Below, in pieces: positions 6,801 to 12,933 of a stretch of DNA of 16,076 nt. This DNA is from JANNMJ01 sp031397815 (lineage in GTDB: Bacteria > Bacteroidota > Bacteroidia > Cytophagales > Hymenobacteraceae): the NCBI GenBank assembly GCA_031397815.1, contig JANNMJ010000172.1:1-16076 (forward strand), read 5' to 3'. A program made the position numbers and the translations under genes. How positions within the stretch are numbered: the first letter of the stretch is position 1; each line of letters begins with the position of its first letter. The notes beneath the pieces were generated by a model that saw only the letters and a list, made by a program, of their open reading frames with translations, was not told where the DNA came from and searched no databases.

Positions 6801-7980
6801 GAAGTGCAATACGTTCACGACCGGTACCCTATCGCGGGCGGATGTGGAAGTGCAGGTAGGGTCGCAACCGAGTAATGTGGACCCGCTGCTGAATCCGCAC
6901 GGAATTTGCAATATAGACAAAGCTATTCGTAACACGTTCAGCGGTACGACGACAGGCAAGAGTTTCTGGATTACAGGAAGCGCCAACCAATTCGTGTACA
7001 ATCCCTTTTTGGGCTACCAGCCACCTTCAGGAACATATACATCGAACGTGACGGTCCCATTTTGTTCCGCACCTCCCGACGATCAACGCAACTGCCCAAC
7101 GCAACGCCCTACTGCCCTGTTAACTGCGAACGAGCTCAACGCTTCGCTCGATACGCTGACCGATGCAGCCGCCCGCGCTGAAGTATTGGATGAGTTGCTC
7201 CGTCGCTACCTCAATCCGACGCTCTATGTAACAGGGCTGGATAGCGCAGTAGCCCTATTGCAGCGAGTGACCGATCCGGCTTACAGCGAACAGCGCACGG
7301 CTCTTGAAAGTCTCAATGGTTATACGCCCGCTAGCCGGAGCCTCGCCGTTGCTGGGCCTAAAAACGTAGCGCCACTCACGCGTCGCCAGCAACGCCAGGT
7401 GGCTAAACATCAGTCACCGGCAGTTTCAACTGCTAGCCGTACGAGTACTGGCGGCACCTACTTCGACGAAGTGCGCGAGCTGTTAGCGCCTTTTGGTTCT
7501 GATAGCGCGATAGTCGCTGCGCTGGAGACGGATGCTGCCTTGCTAGCTCGCTTCGAGCAGATTGCCAACGATACCACGACGTGGGGCTACGTAGCCGGAC
7601 AGACGGTCTTGAGTAACTATCTCGGCTATCAGTTCCGCCCGTGGTTCGAGAATACGCCGGACCTCAGTGCTGAGGCTTCACGGATAGCTCAAGACGCAGC
7701 TACTGCCAAGCAGCAGCCCGCAGGGCGCCCAGCCGCAACGCTGGCGCTTTATCCCAACCCGGCAACAGATGCCGTGCAACTTGATTATCGCCAGCCTACT
7801 CGCTCTGAGGGGACTTGGCAGTTGCAAGATCGGTTCGGGCATGTATGCCGCCGGGTCACGCTAACCGGCGCCACCACCACCGCAACGGTAACGCTCAACG
7901 GCTTATTACCGGGGCTGTATTACTACAGCTACGATGTGGACGGCGCACGAGTGCAGGCGGGCATTCTGCAAAAGCAATAG
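3820..7980 (+). CDS. Large secreted T9SS cargo protein with propeller-like repeats and a parallel beta-helix
   Basis: This 1386-residue protein is probably exported by Sec and then by the type IX system to the cell surface or medium. A signal peptide with an unusually long n-region ends near AWA-QY (cleavage about 45/46). Residues about 50-565 hold repeats of the DGGYxxxG...K...W type (RDGGYISAGY, LTQDGGCLVSG), also found in the next gene. Residues about 568-1090 look like a right-handed parallel beta-helix: VTVKSGGVLTISG, MWDGIVLKG near 664 and many short Asn/Gly-rich turns. Residues about 1100-1300 are mainly helical. The last 80 residues (from about 1306, LALYPNPATDAVQLDY, ending GLYYYSYDVDG and a basic tail) are a type A sorting domain. 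ATG 3820 is preferred; TTG 3814 is in frame. Codons 13-16 carry a C9 run and another C8 run follows. Substrate or ligand is unknown; an adhesin is plausible. Confidence 0.88.
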   Translation: MQSFSLVFLKNTAPPRLCAIRGGWIAALWGLLLVFGSLMPRVAWAQYTTPLPQLWQQAYEFPGLCTGTIPSTDWSLGITTTRDGGYISAGYGGGIGASGCTPIQPILTKFRADRSVEWQYTYAAPPSTFGRYCEVIELADGSGFVAAGYVGTKMLVTKLAVTNGVMNVVWERYNTLGFNARAYSVREVLTDGPTGLVGSGFIVGGTYDPSGSNFNPYELYMLRVDDAGGRLWQADLGESATSTGYGAIVRPIYSTGTNHIPTADRPAHVPMAGGTVTGFALTGLRNRRVDQNGLTITSPPTESELESAVVISYSDLALGIISGDPLPTSTMLSATCLTYESTGFASNNGQNTGFPYCPSFDRTTGTAPGIDLGTDLEQNEAGDRLVVAGIYNRMVQLNCAPPANPNGDPTITRIFTAGETYLLEWPLTASTAQVTTPHIVFTGIGGAGEYRPQVEPLPGGGYLLAASKLASSADSATVGQWGENRYYVAHYSTGTATTPPTRTWGKTFSSPTVAPPLRNILACTLGMALTQDGGCLVSGNDNKYDGTIKNHDVIITKLGQLCPPVTSSFDVVAANNALPVNNWTTARRVRGTVTVKSGGVLTISGPGTLIEFADTRAYQLPTTPKGNPLNPTRIMVEPGGKLIIRDDAHLTVLNDPACDAPGAMWDGIVLKGIPTAAQTVSQTGVSLQPVIELSGCTIEKAHVGVLAGRMNYNSTNGLPAPVLNDGGGLVTATNVLFRNCYNGVNLQTYGRSATAPSASLLNGSRFTGCTFRADAVLEDPLYITASTATPANVRLPSQAGLKIFTTQGVVVEGCTFELVGDGPASFPMIPVNQRGLGIYASNANIIVQPTATNAKNTFRRLYTGVLSSNISLAYAVVVHQAEFVNCVGGVSLSGVAVPKITENTFVVGRSTDAFPYGLSMYNSYGYDVSNNTFSGSASALPGSEAGSSTARGLNVTLSDGNNPGVMRSNLIYRNTFTTLFNGIYGQRGNSSLLLKCNTFTTGTLSRADVEVQVGSQPSNVDPLLNPHGICNIDKAIRNTFSGTTTGKSFWITGSANQFVYNPFLGYQPPSGTYTSNVTVPFCSAPPDDQRNCPTQRPTALLTANELNASLDTLTDAAARAEVLDELLRRYLNPTLYVTGLDSAVALLQRVTDPAYSEQRTALESLNGYTPASRSLAVAGPKNVAPLTRRQQRQVAKHQSPAVSTASRTSTGGTYFDEVRELLAPFGSDSAIVAALETDAALLARFEQIANDTTTWGYVAGQTVLSNYLGYQFRPWFENTPDLSAEASRIAQDAATAKQQPAGRPAATLALYPNPATDAVQLDYRQPTRSEGTWQLQDRFGHVCRRVTLTGATTTATVTLNGLLPGLYYYSYDVDGARVQAGILQKQ
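3830..3845 (+). repeat. Simple-sequence tracts (TC)4 and T7 in the first codons
   Basis: A (TC)4 tract (3830-3837) and a run of seven T (3839-3845) lie in codons 4-9 of the large T9SS gene, just before its C9 run. A further run of seven T lies just before the start (3809-3815). The clustering of slippage-prone sequence at this 5' end is visible directly; its function is inferred. Confidence 0.6.
3857..3865 (+). repeat. Run of nine C in the signal-peptide codons (phase-variation candidate)
   Basis: The run spans codons 13-16 (A-P-P-R) of the large T9SS gene and is the longest homopolymer in the window. Reading the frames by hand, loss of one C gives a stop at 3893-3895 after about 24 codons, and gain of one C gives a stop at 3927-3929 after about 36 codons. 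The length seen here is the ON state. Confidence 0.75.
4190..4197 (+). repeat. Run of eight C inside the large T9SS gene
   Basis: The run lies at codons about 124-126 (A-P-P-S). Removing one C leads to a TAG about 12 codons on; adding one C leads to a TGA within about ten codons. It is a second possible slippage site in the same gene. Confidence 0.7.
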
Positions 7981-8001
7981 TCACACGGTGCAATTTTAAC
8001 C

Positions 8002-8029
8002 GGGCGGCTGAGGATTTCCTCAGCCGCCC
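8002..8029 (+). terminator. Strong hairpin between the two T9SS genes
   Basis: A perfect 13-bp stem (GGGCGGCTGAGGA / TCCTCAGCCGCCC) with a two-base centre starts 21 bases after the stop of the first T9SS gene. It is followed by the T-rich ATTTGCTGTTATTT, so it looks like an intrinsic terminator. It ends only 16 bases before the next ATG, so it could also influence translation or transcription start of the second gene. Confidence 0.75.
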
Positions 8030-8045
8030 ATTTGCTGTTATTTCG

Positions 8046-9587
8046 ATGCTTCGTCTGCCGTTTACTCTCTGCGGGTTTGTCTTACTGGCCTTGTCCAGTC
8101 AGGCGCAGACCTATTTCAATCAGCGCTACCCGGTCCAACCAAGTGCTAGCGGATTTCCCAACAACATCAGTAGCATAGTTAATGCTCACAACGGCTATGT
8201 TACCTGTGGCCAAACTTACGACTACCCGTATATCAACCAAAGTACCCTGACGCTGCGACTAATTGATACAAGCGGCCAGCTGACGCGGACGCGCTATTAC
8301 GGCTCACCTACAGCTTCCACTTACTCAGCCTTTGGCAATTCTCTACTCGCTTTACAGCAAGGGGGTGGGTTTGTAATGCCTGCGACTTACGCCTCCCCAC
8401 CTGGAGCTAATCGTGCTATTCTTTGGCGATTTGATGCACAGGGTGATACACTCTGGACTCGTCGATATCCGTCAGCTAATAATCAAATAATATATGCTGG
8501 TTGCCGGGTGCGAGATGGTGGTTTTACACTTTTCGGCAGTGTGGTGCAAAACAGCCAGCTTGATTTTCTGCTAATACGCACTGATTCGCTCGGGCGTCAA
8601 CTCTGGCAGCAGACGTATGACCGGGGATACGATGATGATGGTCTAGCCATTACTCAGACGCCCGACGGCGGTTTTTTACTGGTGGGTTATACCATTTATC
8701 AACCCAACGGCCCTGACCAAGACTCTTATATCGTCAAGACTGACTCTTTGGGTCATCTGCTCTGGGAGCGCACATTCAGCAGTCAGGCGGGTAGCGGGCT
8801 GGATGCGGCTAGCTCAATGTCAGTACTGCGTGACGGGAATTATCTGATTGGCGCGATGCTGCAAAAAAGCTTTCTCAACGGTTTGGAGCAGCAGCGCAAT
8901 ATTCTCTACAAGCTCTCTCCTCTGGGACAACTGCTTTGGCAGCGTGAAATCGGCCCAACGCGGAGTGGCACGAGTGCGCTGGCTGTTCACGAACTGTCGG
9001 ACGGGACTATCGTCGTGGCGGGCCAGCAAGGCGATCCGACCAATGCCACCCCCGTTGGCAACGGTTTTCCAGAAGGCTTCGTGTATAAAGTCTGCGCCGA
9101 CGGCGATTCGGTTTGGTACCGCTCTTACAAGTTACTTACCGGCGGACGATCACACAATTACATCCGTGACCTGCGCCCCACGCCCGATGGCGGCTTTGTA
9201 GGCGCCGGATTCGCTTTCCCACAGGCGCCTGACACGGGCGTGAACGACGGCTGGGTCTTCAAGCTCGATTCAGCGGGCTACTTACAGGCCGGGGGCACCC
9301 CACCCACGCGGGTTTGCCCGCGCCCGCAAGTGGGCCTGCCCCCCGATGAGGCCGCCGCGCAGTCAGTAGCCATCTGGCCCAACCCCGCCCCGGATGGCCG
9401 CTTCACGCTGCAAGCCCCCGGCGCCACCACGTACACCGTGGCCGATGCGCTGGGCCGGGAAGTGGCCCACGGCGCCGTGCGGGCGGGAGAGAATGGGCTG
9501 GATTTAAGCCGCCACCCCAGCGGCCTGTACCTGCTGCGCCTGATGTGGCCCGATGGGCGATTGGTCAGCCGAAAACTGCTGCGGTAA
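8046..9587 (+). CDS. Secreted T9SS cargo protein with seven propeller-type repeats
   Basis: This 513-residue protein begins with a signal peptide (MLRLPFTLCGFVLLALSSQAQ, cleavage after about residue 20). Seven repeats follow, centred on DGG-type turns near residues 46, 105, 156, 206, 262, 318 and 380 (for example PDGGFLLVGY, RDGGFTLFGS, PDGGFVGAGF), each followed by a strand such as DSYIVKTDSLG and LLWERTF. Spacing of 50-62 residues and the count of seven suggest a seven-bladed beta-propeller. The C-terminus (about 441-513: WPNPAPDGRFTL, then LSRHPSGLYLLRL and a basic end RKLLR) is a type A sorting domain. The frame is open upstream into the previous gene, but ATG 8046 gives the signal peptide. 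The repeats resemble the N-terminal module of the preceding gene, suggesting related ligands or ancestry. Ligand and role are unknown. It converges on gmk with 16 bases between the stops. Confidence 0.88.
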   Translation: MLRLPFTLCGFVLLALSSQAQTYFNQRYPVQPSASGFPNNISSIVNAHNGYVTCGQTYDYPYINQSTLTLRLIDTSGQLTRTRYYGSPTASTYSAFGNSLLALQQGGGFVMPATYASPPGANRAILWRFDAQGDTLWTRRYPSANNQIIYAGCRVRDGGFTLFGSVVQNSQLDFLLIRTDSLGRQLWQQTYDRGYDDDGLAITQTPDGGFLLVGYTIYQPNGPDQDSYIVKTDSLGHLLWERTFSSQAGSGLDAASSMSVLRDGNYLIGAMLQKSFLNGLEQQRNILYKLSPLGQLLWQREIGPTRSGTSALAVHELSDGTIVVAGQQGDPTNATPVGNGFPEGFVYKVCADGDSVWYRSYKLLTGGRSHNYIRDLRPTPDGGFVGAGFAFPQAPDTGVNDGWVFKLDSAGYLQAGGTPPTRVCPRPQVGLPPDEAAAQSVAIWPNPAPDGRFTLQAPGATTYTVADALGREVAHGAVRAGENGLDLSRHPSGLYLLRLMWPDGRLVSRKLLR

Positions 9588-9603
9588 GTAAGGAGCGGCC
9601 GCG

Positions 9604-10263
9604 CTACGAGTTTGCGCGGACCGGATGCGGCGCGGCCAGAAACTCATTCACGAGCTTCTCGGCTTGCTGGATGGCTTCGGGCAGGTGGTCGTTCACGACG
9701 ATGGCGTCGAACTTGTCGGCGAAGGTCATCTCGAAGCCGGCTTTGTAGAGGCGGCTGCTGATGCTGGAGGCCGAATCGGTGTTGCGGGCCGTGAGGCGCT
9801 CGGCAAGCGTTTCGAGGGAAGGCGGCTTGACGAAGACACCGAGGGCACGGTCGGCGAAGTAGCGCTTCACGCTCAGGCCGCCTTTCACGTCGAGGTCGAG
9901 GACGGCGTGACGGCCGGTCGCCCAGATGCGCTCCAGCTCGGTTTTGAGGGTGCCGTAATACGCGCCTTCGTACACTTCCTCCCACTCGACGAACTCGTCG
10001 CGCTCGATGCGGGCGCGAAATTCTTCGGGCGTGATGAAATAATAATCCTTGCCGTGCTCTTCGGTGCGGCCGCGCTTATCACGCGTGCAGGCCGAAATGC
10101 TGAACGCCAGCCGCGCATCCTGATGCACCAAGTGACGGACAATAGTGGTCTTGCCCGCGCCGGAAGGGGCACAGAATACAATCAGCTTCCCGACGAACGA
10201 ATCGGCGGAGGAAGCAGAAGGAACGGACTGGACAGGATCGGAAGTGGGGACGGGAGACAGCAT
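9604..10263 (-). CDS. gmk: Guanylate kinase
   Basis: This cytoplasmic enzyme phosphorylates GMP to GDP with ATP, in purine nucleotide salvage and synthesis. The 219-residue protein has the P-loop APSGAGKTT at about 32-40, the GMP-binding segment SISACTRDKR...HGKDYYFI, the lid region (EEFRARIERDEFVEWEEVYEGAYYGT), DLDVKGG, and the C-terminal FADKFDAIVVND. About 25 extra N-terminal residues, rich in Ser and Pro, precede the core; ATG 10263 is the only ATG that gives a full protein without extending into the upstream gap. It is the last gene of the minus-strand series, 85 bases after the anti-sigma gene. All key motifs are intact. Confidence 0.96.
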   Translation of the reverse strand: MLSPVPTSDPVQSVPSASSADSFVGKLIVFCAPSGAGKTTIVRHLVHQDARLAFSISACTRDKRGRTEEHGKDYYFITPEEFRARIERDEFVEWEEVYEGAYYGTLKTELERIWATGRHAVLDLDVKGGLSVKRYFADRALGVFVKPPSLETLAERLTARNTDSASSISSRLYKAGFEMTFADKFDAIVVNDHLPEAIQQAEKLVNEFLAAPHPVRANS

Positions 10264-10270
10264 CAGGCCG

Positions 10271-10278
10271 CGAAACTA
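10271..10278 (-). promoter_or_regulatory. Possible -7 promoter box of gmk
   Basis: On the minus strand TAGTTTCG lies seven bases before the gmk ATG and matches TAnnTTTG with one mismatch (C for T). It suggests gmk can be transcribed apart from the sigma/anti-sigma pair. No -33 element is evident. Confidence 0.3.
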
Positions 10279-10348
10279 CCGCCGCGACCGGCTACTGCCC
10301 GGCGATTGCCCGGCAATTGTGTATCTGCCGCCCCGTAAGTGGCCCGAT

Positions 10349-10663
10349 TTAGAGCGCGGCGGCCTCCCGAGCGATGGTTTCGCGGATGGCCGTGGCAAGC
10401 GCTTCGGGAACCCCTTTGCTGTGCACGTGGCCTTGCAGAAAACCAATAAAGAGTCGTTGTTTCTCGATAGATTGAAAACAAGGTGAGCAATCCTGTGCGT
10501 GATCGATCAGGTAATCGACTTCTTCGGTAGAGGCGCTGCCGGACTCGAATTTATCGAGAACCGTCGCCACCTTCTCACAGTCGGCTTCGGGAATCGTCGC
10601 CGAAGAGACCGTAGAGTTCCCCAGTTCGGGGGCGCGGTGGAAGCCGTGGTCGGTGGTATTCAT
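10349..10663 (-). CDS. Zinc-binding anti-sigma factor, RsrA-like
   Basis: This small soluble protein (104 residues, no membrane helix) has the anti-sigma zinc motif H-x3-C-x2-C: His-55, Cys-59, Cys-62 (DHAQDCSPC), with Cys-29 (ADCEKV) upstream. The spacing 26, 4 and 3 equals that of Cys-11, His-37, Cys-41 and Cys-44 in Streptomyces RsrA (recalled from the literature), and CSPC is identical. These are the only three cysteines, so the other RsrA cysteines have no counterpart. RsrA holds SigR inactive and releases it when thiol oxidation forms a disulfide and expels zinc. The gene lies 109 bases downstream of the SigR-like sigma gene on the same strand, so it is the likely partner. Redox sensing is inferred from the ligands; other signals are possible. 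Confidence 0.85.
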   Translation of the reverse strand: MNTTDHGFHRAPELGNSTVSSATIPEADCEKVATVLDKFESGSASTEEVDYLIDHAQDCSPCFQSIEKQRLFIGFLQGHVHSKGVPEALATAIRETIAREAAAL

Positions 10664-10717
10664 CGTGTCAGCAAGTGAGCGGGTGAGTGTATAATAGAGG
10701 GGTGGGATGGGAAAATA

Positions 10718-10730
10718 ACAGCCGGGCTGT
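10718..10730 (-). terminator. Small hairpin between the sigma and anti-sigma genes
   Basis: A 5-bp stem (ACAGC / GCTGT) with a three-base loop is followed on the minus strand by TATTTTCCC. It resembles a weak intrinsic terminator or attenuator inside the 109-base gap and could lower anti-sigma relative to sigma transcription. The stem is short, so this is tentative. Confidence 0.25.
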
Positions 10731-10772
10731 CAGATGCCGGTGAAACGCGTTTCGGGCGGTCAGAAAGTTCAC

Positions 10773-11423
10773 TTAGGCGCTCAATTCGTTATCGGAATCC
10801 TCTGTTTCCGACGCTTCTGATTCGTCGCCATACCCCATTGAGCGGGCATAACGGCCCAATTTATCTTTCAAACTTTGGCGGGCGCGGTGCAGCCGAGAGC
10901 GCACGGTGCCGATGGGGATATCGAGGATTTTCGCCATTTCCTCGTACGTAAATCCTTCCAGATCGCAGAGGATGATGACGGTGCGGAAATCAATCGGGAG
11001 CGAGTTGAGCGCCCGCGCTACTTCATCGCCGATCAGCTCCTGCGTAACCTGCGCCCGCATATCGGTGGTGGATCCACCGGCGTCGGCGTCGCTCTCGACT
11101 TCTTCCGAGTTATAATACCCTTCGATTTCGGAATAATCGACCTTCGCGGGCTGCTTGCTTTTCCGGCGGAAATCGTTGATGAACGAGTTCTTGAGGATGC
11201 GGAAAAGCCACGCTTTTGCGTTCGTGCCCTGCTCGAAATAATCGAAGAAGCGGTACGCTTTCAGGTAGGTTTCCTGCACCAGATCGTTGGCGTCGTCTTC
11301 GTCGAGGGTGAGGCGGAAGGCGAAATTGTAGAGCGCGTCGATGACCGGCATCAGCTCCAATTCGAAGCGACGGTCTTTTTCGGCTTTACTGAGCTGACGG
11401 TTACGTTCGCGGTAATCGCTCAT
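10773..11423 (-). CDS. ECF sigma factor, SigR-like
   Basis: This 216-residue RNA polymerase sigma factor has region 2 at about 20-90 (DEDDANDLVQETYLKAYRFF, then QGTNAKAWLFRILKNSFIND) and region 4 at about 134-192 (LNSLPIDFRTVIILCDLEGFTYEEMAKILDIP and GTVRSRLHRAR, the helix-turn-helix that reads the -35 element). The EGTN/QGTNxKAWL, FIN-(S/D) and EGFxYxEIA-type segments match the SigR group of thiol-stress sigma factors. An acidic linker (105-121) and an acidic tail (200-213) are extra. ATG 11423 is chosen because the charged N-terminus then leads directly into region 2; the frame is open 50 codons upstream with no family character. The cognate anti-sigma gene follows. It lies 104 bases after the O-antigen ligase gene. 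Its target promoters are not visible here. Confidence 0.9.
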   Translation of the reverse strand: MSDYRERNRQLSKAEKDRRFELELMPVIDALYNFAFRLTLDEDDANDLVQETYLKAYRFFDYFEQGTNAKAWLFRILKNSFINDFRRKSKQPAKVDYSEIEGYYNSEEVESDADAGGSTTDMRAQVTQELIGDEVARALNSLPIDFRTVIILCDLEGFTYEEMAKILDIPIGTVRSRLHRARQSLKDKLGRYARSMGYGDESEASETEDSDNELSA

Positions 11424-11527
11424 AATGCGGTTGGGGTGGCGGGTATGGCTGGAGCAGCCACGAAGGAGAGAAAGGGGAAGTCGGCTGGTGTTCGGTTGCC
11501 TTGTACCTAAACCAGTTGCGCGAGGTT

Positions 11528-12877
11528 TTACGGATTGGCGCGCAAGCGTCGGGCCAAGCGTGCTTGCTGCCACGGCCCGACCACGAGAATCGCGTAATGC
11601 AGGACGAACGGGTTCAGACCAAATTGCACTTCAAACATCGAATCAAAGAACAACCCAAACCCGACAACCGCCATCAGATTCCGCACCATCGGCACCGTCC
11701 GCGTCGGCTCCGCCACCAGCGGCAGCCCGAGCATCGCCAGCAGCAGCAGCAGCGCCACGATGCCGCCGCCGAGCAGGTGCTGAAGGTATTGATTGTGGGG
11801 GAGAATCCGGTTTTCGGGCCGTAGGCCGAAGCTTTCGCGGGCGTACTGCTCATCCATCACCTGCCGAACATCGGCCGGACCGACGCCCAAAAGCCAGTGC
11901 TGACTCACGAGCGTACCGGCGGTGTACCACGCCGCCAACCGCTGTGAGAGCGAGTATTCGTTGATATCCTGACGGCTGCGGAAGCGGTTGAGGTCGTCGT
12001 TGGTTTGCGCGACGCGACGCTCTACCGACGTAATGGTGCGATACGCCACCAGCGGCGCCGCCACCAGTCCCACAATCAGCAGGCCGCCCACCAGAAAGCG
12101 CCGCTGCACCACCACCAGCCGGATTACCCCCACCGCCAGCGCGCCGTAAAGCGCCACCAGCCCGGTGCGGTACGCGAGCAAATGCAGCGTGACCACGCAC
12201 ACCACCGCCGCCACGCCCGCCGCCCAACGCCCGGCGCGACCGAACCGGCACGTCGGCGCGAAGGCTACTTCCAGTCCGTAGAGCGCCGTGAAGGCGAGCA
12301 TGACGCTGAAATAAATGTGCCCGACGCCGGTAATAGCCGATTGGGTTTTGCTGCGCAGGATGCTCTCCTCGATAGCTTCCTTGTGCCGAAAAAAATGCAC
12401 CAGCGTGCCCGCCGCCACGGCCGTGCCCACTGCCAGCCACCACGCCACCAACGCCTGCCGATAGCGCGTGGGCAAGGGCGGCGCCAGCCCGATGGCTAGC
12501 GGCACGACGATCAGAATCGACTGCCGAAATACCTGATGCCGCCATTCCTGCCAGTTCTCGGTGTAGAGCGCGCTCAGCACGACGAGGCCGTAGAGGGCCG
12601 CCGGAATCAGCGCCACCGGGTTGCGGCGGTACTCGCGCCAGTAAATGCCCCGGTCGCGGTTGAGGACGGCCGCCAGCACCAACAGCAACGGCGAGAGCGA
12701 CGTGAGCGCCCGCGACGTGAACACGCCGAGCATATACATCGCGCAGCCGAAGAAGAGCACCGGCAACGCCAGCTCGTTACGCTGCTGACGCGCGCACAAA
12801 GCCGCCCACCAACCCGACGGCGCGGCCGAGGGCGAGGACGAAGGCGGGTCCGGGGCGAAAGAAATTTGTGCCGACAT
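11528..12877 (-). CDS. O-antigen ligase/polymerase family membrane protein (Wzy_C/WaaL type)
   Basis: This 449-residue protein is hydrophobic throughout, with about ten to twelve predicted membrane helices. The family signature lies in the large periplasmic loop: SLSQRLAAWYTAGTLVSQHW near 308 leading into LLGVGPADV, then an HNQYLQHLLGGGI segment near 360. WaaL members join undecaprenyl-linked O-antigen to lipid A-core and Wzy members polymerise repeat units; sequence alone does not separate the two. The first 35 residues are a Ser/Pro/Ala-rich cytoplasmic tail. ATG 12877 lies 56 bases after the stop of the family 9 glycosyltransferase, so the two are probably co-transcribed, which supports a role in surface glycan assembly. 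The sigma gene follows on the same strand. Confidence 0.88.
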   Translation of the reverse strand: MSAQISFAPDPPSSSPSAAPSGWWAALCARQQRNELALPVLFFGCAMYMLGVFTSRALTSLSPLLLVLAAVLNRDRGIYWREYRRNPVALIPAALYGLVVLSALYTENWQEWRHQVFRQSILIVVPLAIGLAPPLPTRYRQALVAWWLAVGTAVAAGTLVHFFRHKEAIEESILRSKTQSAITGVGHIYFSVMLAFTALYGLEVAFAPTCRFGRAGRWAAGVAAVVCVVTLHLLAYRTGLVALYGALAVGVIRLVVVQRRFLVGGLLIVGLVAAPLVAYRTITSVERRVAQTNDDLNRFRSRQDINEYSLSQRLAAWYTAGTLVSQHWLLGVGPADVRQVMDEQYARESFGLRPENRILPHNQYLQHLLGGGIVALLLLLAMLGLPLVAEPTRTVPMVRNLMAVVGFGLFFDSMFEVQFGLNPFVLHYAILVVGPWQQARLARRLRANP

Positions 12878-12933
12878 TCAAAAGGGATAGAGGCGAGGGC
12901 TATGCCCGAAGGTACTGCGACGGCAACCGCCAC

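Noticed and set aside
9625..10338. A 237-codon plus-strand frame opposite gmk
   Set aside because: Antisense shadow of an intact guanylate kinase gene.
11424..11527. An autoregulated SigR-type promoter before the sigma gene
   Set aside because: No GGAAT/GTT-like pair with proper spacing was found; GGCAACC is present on the minus strand but without a convincing -10 partner.
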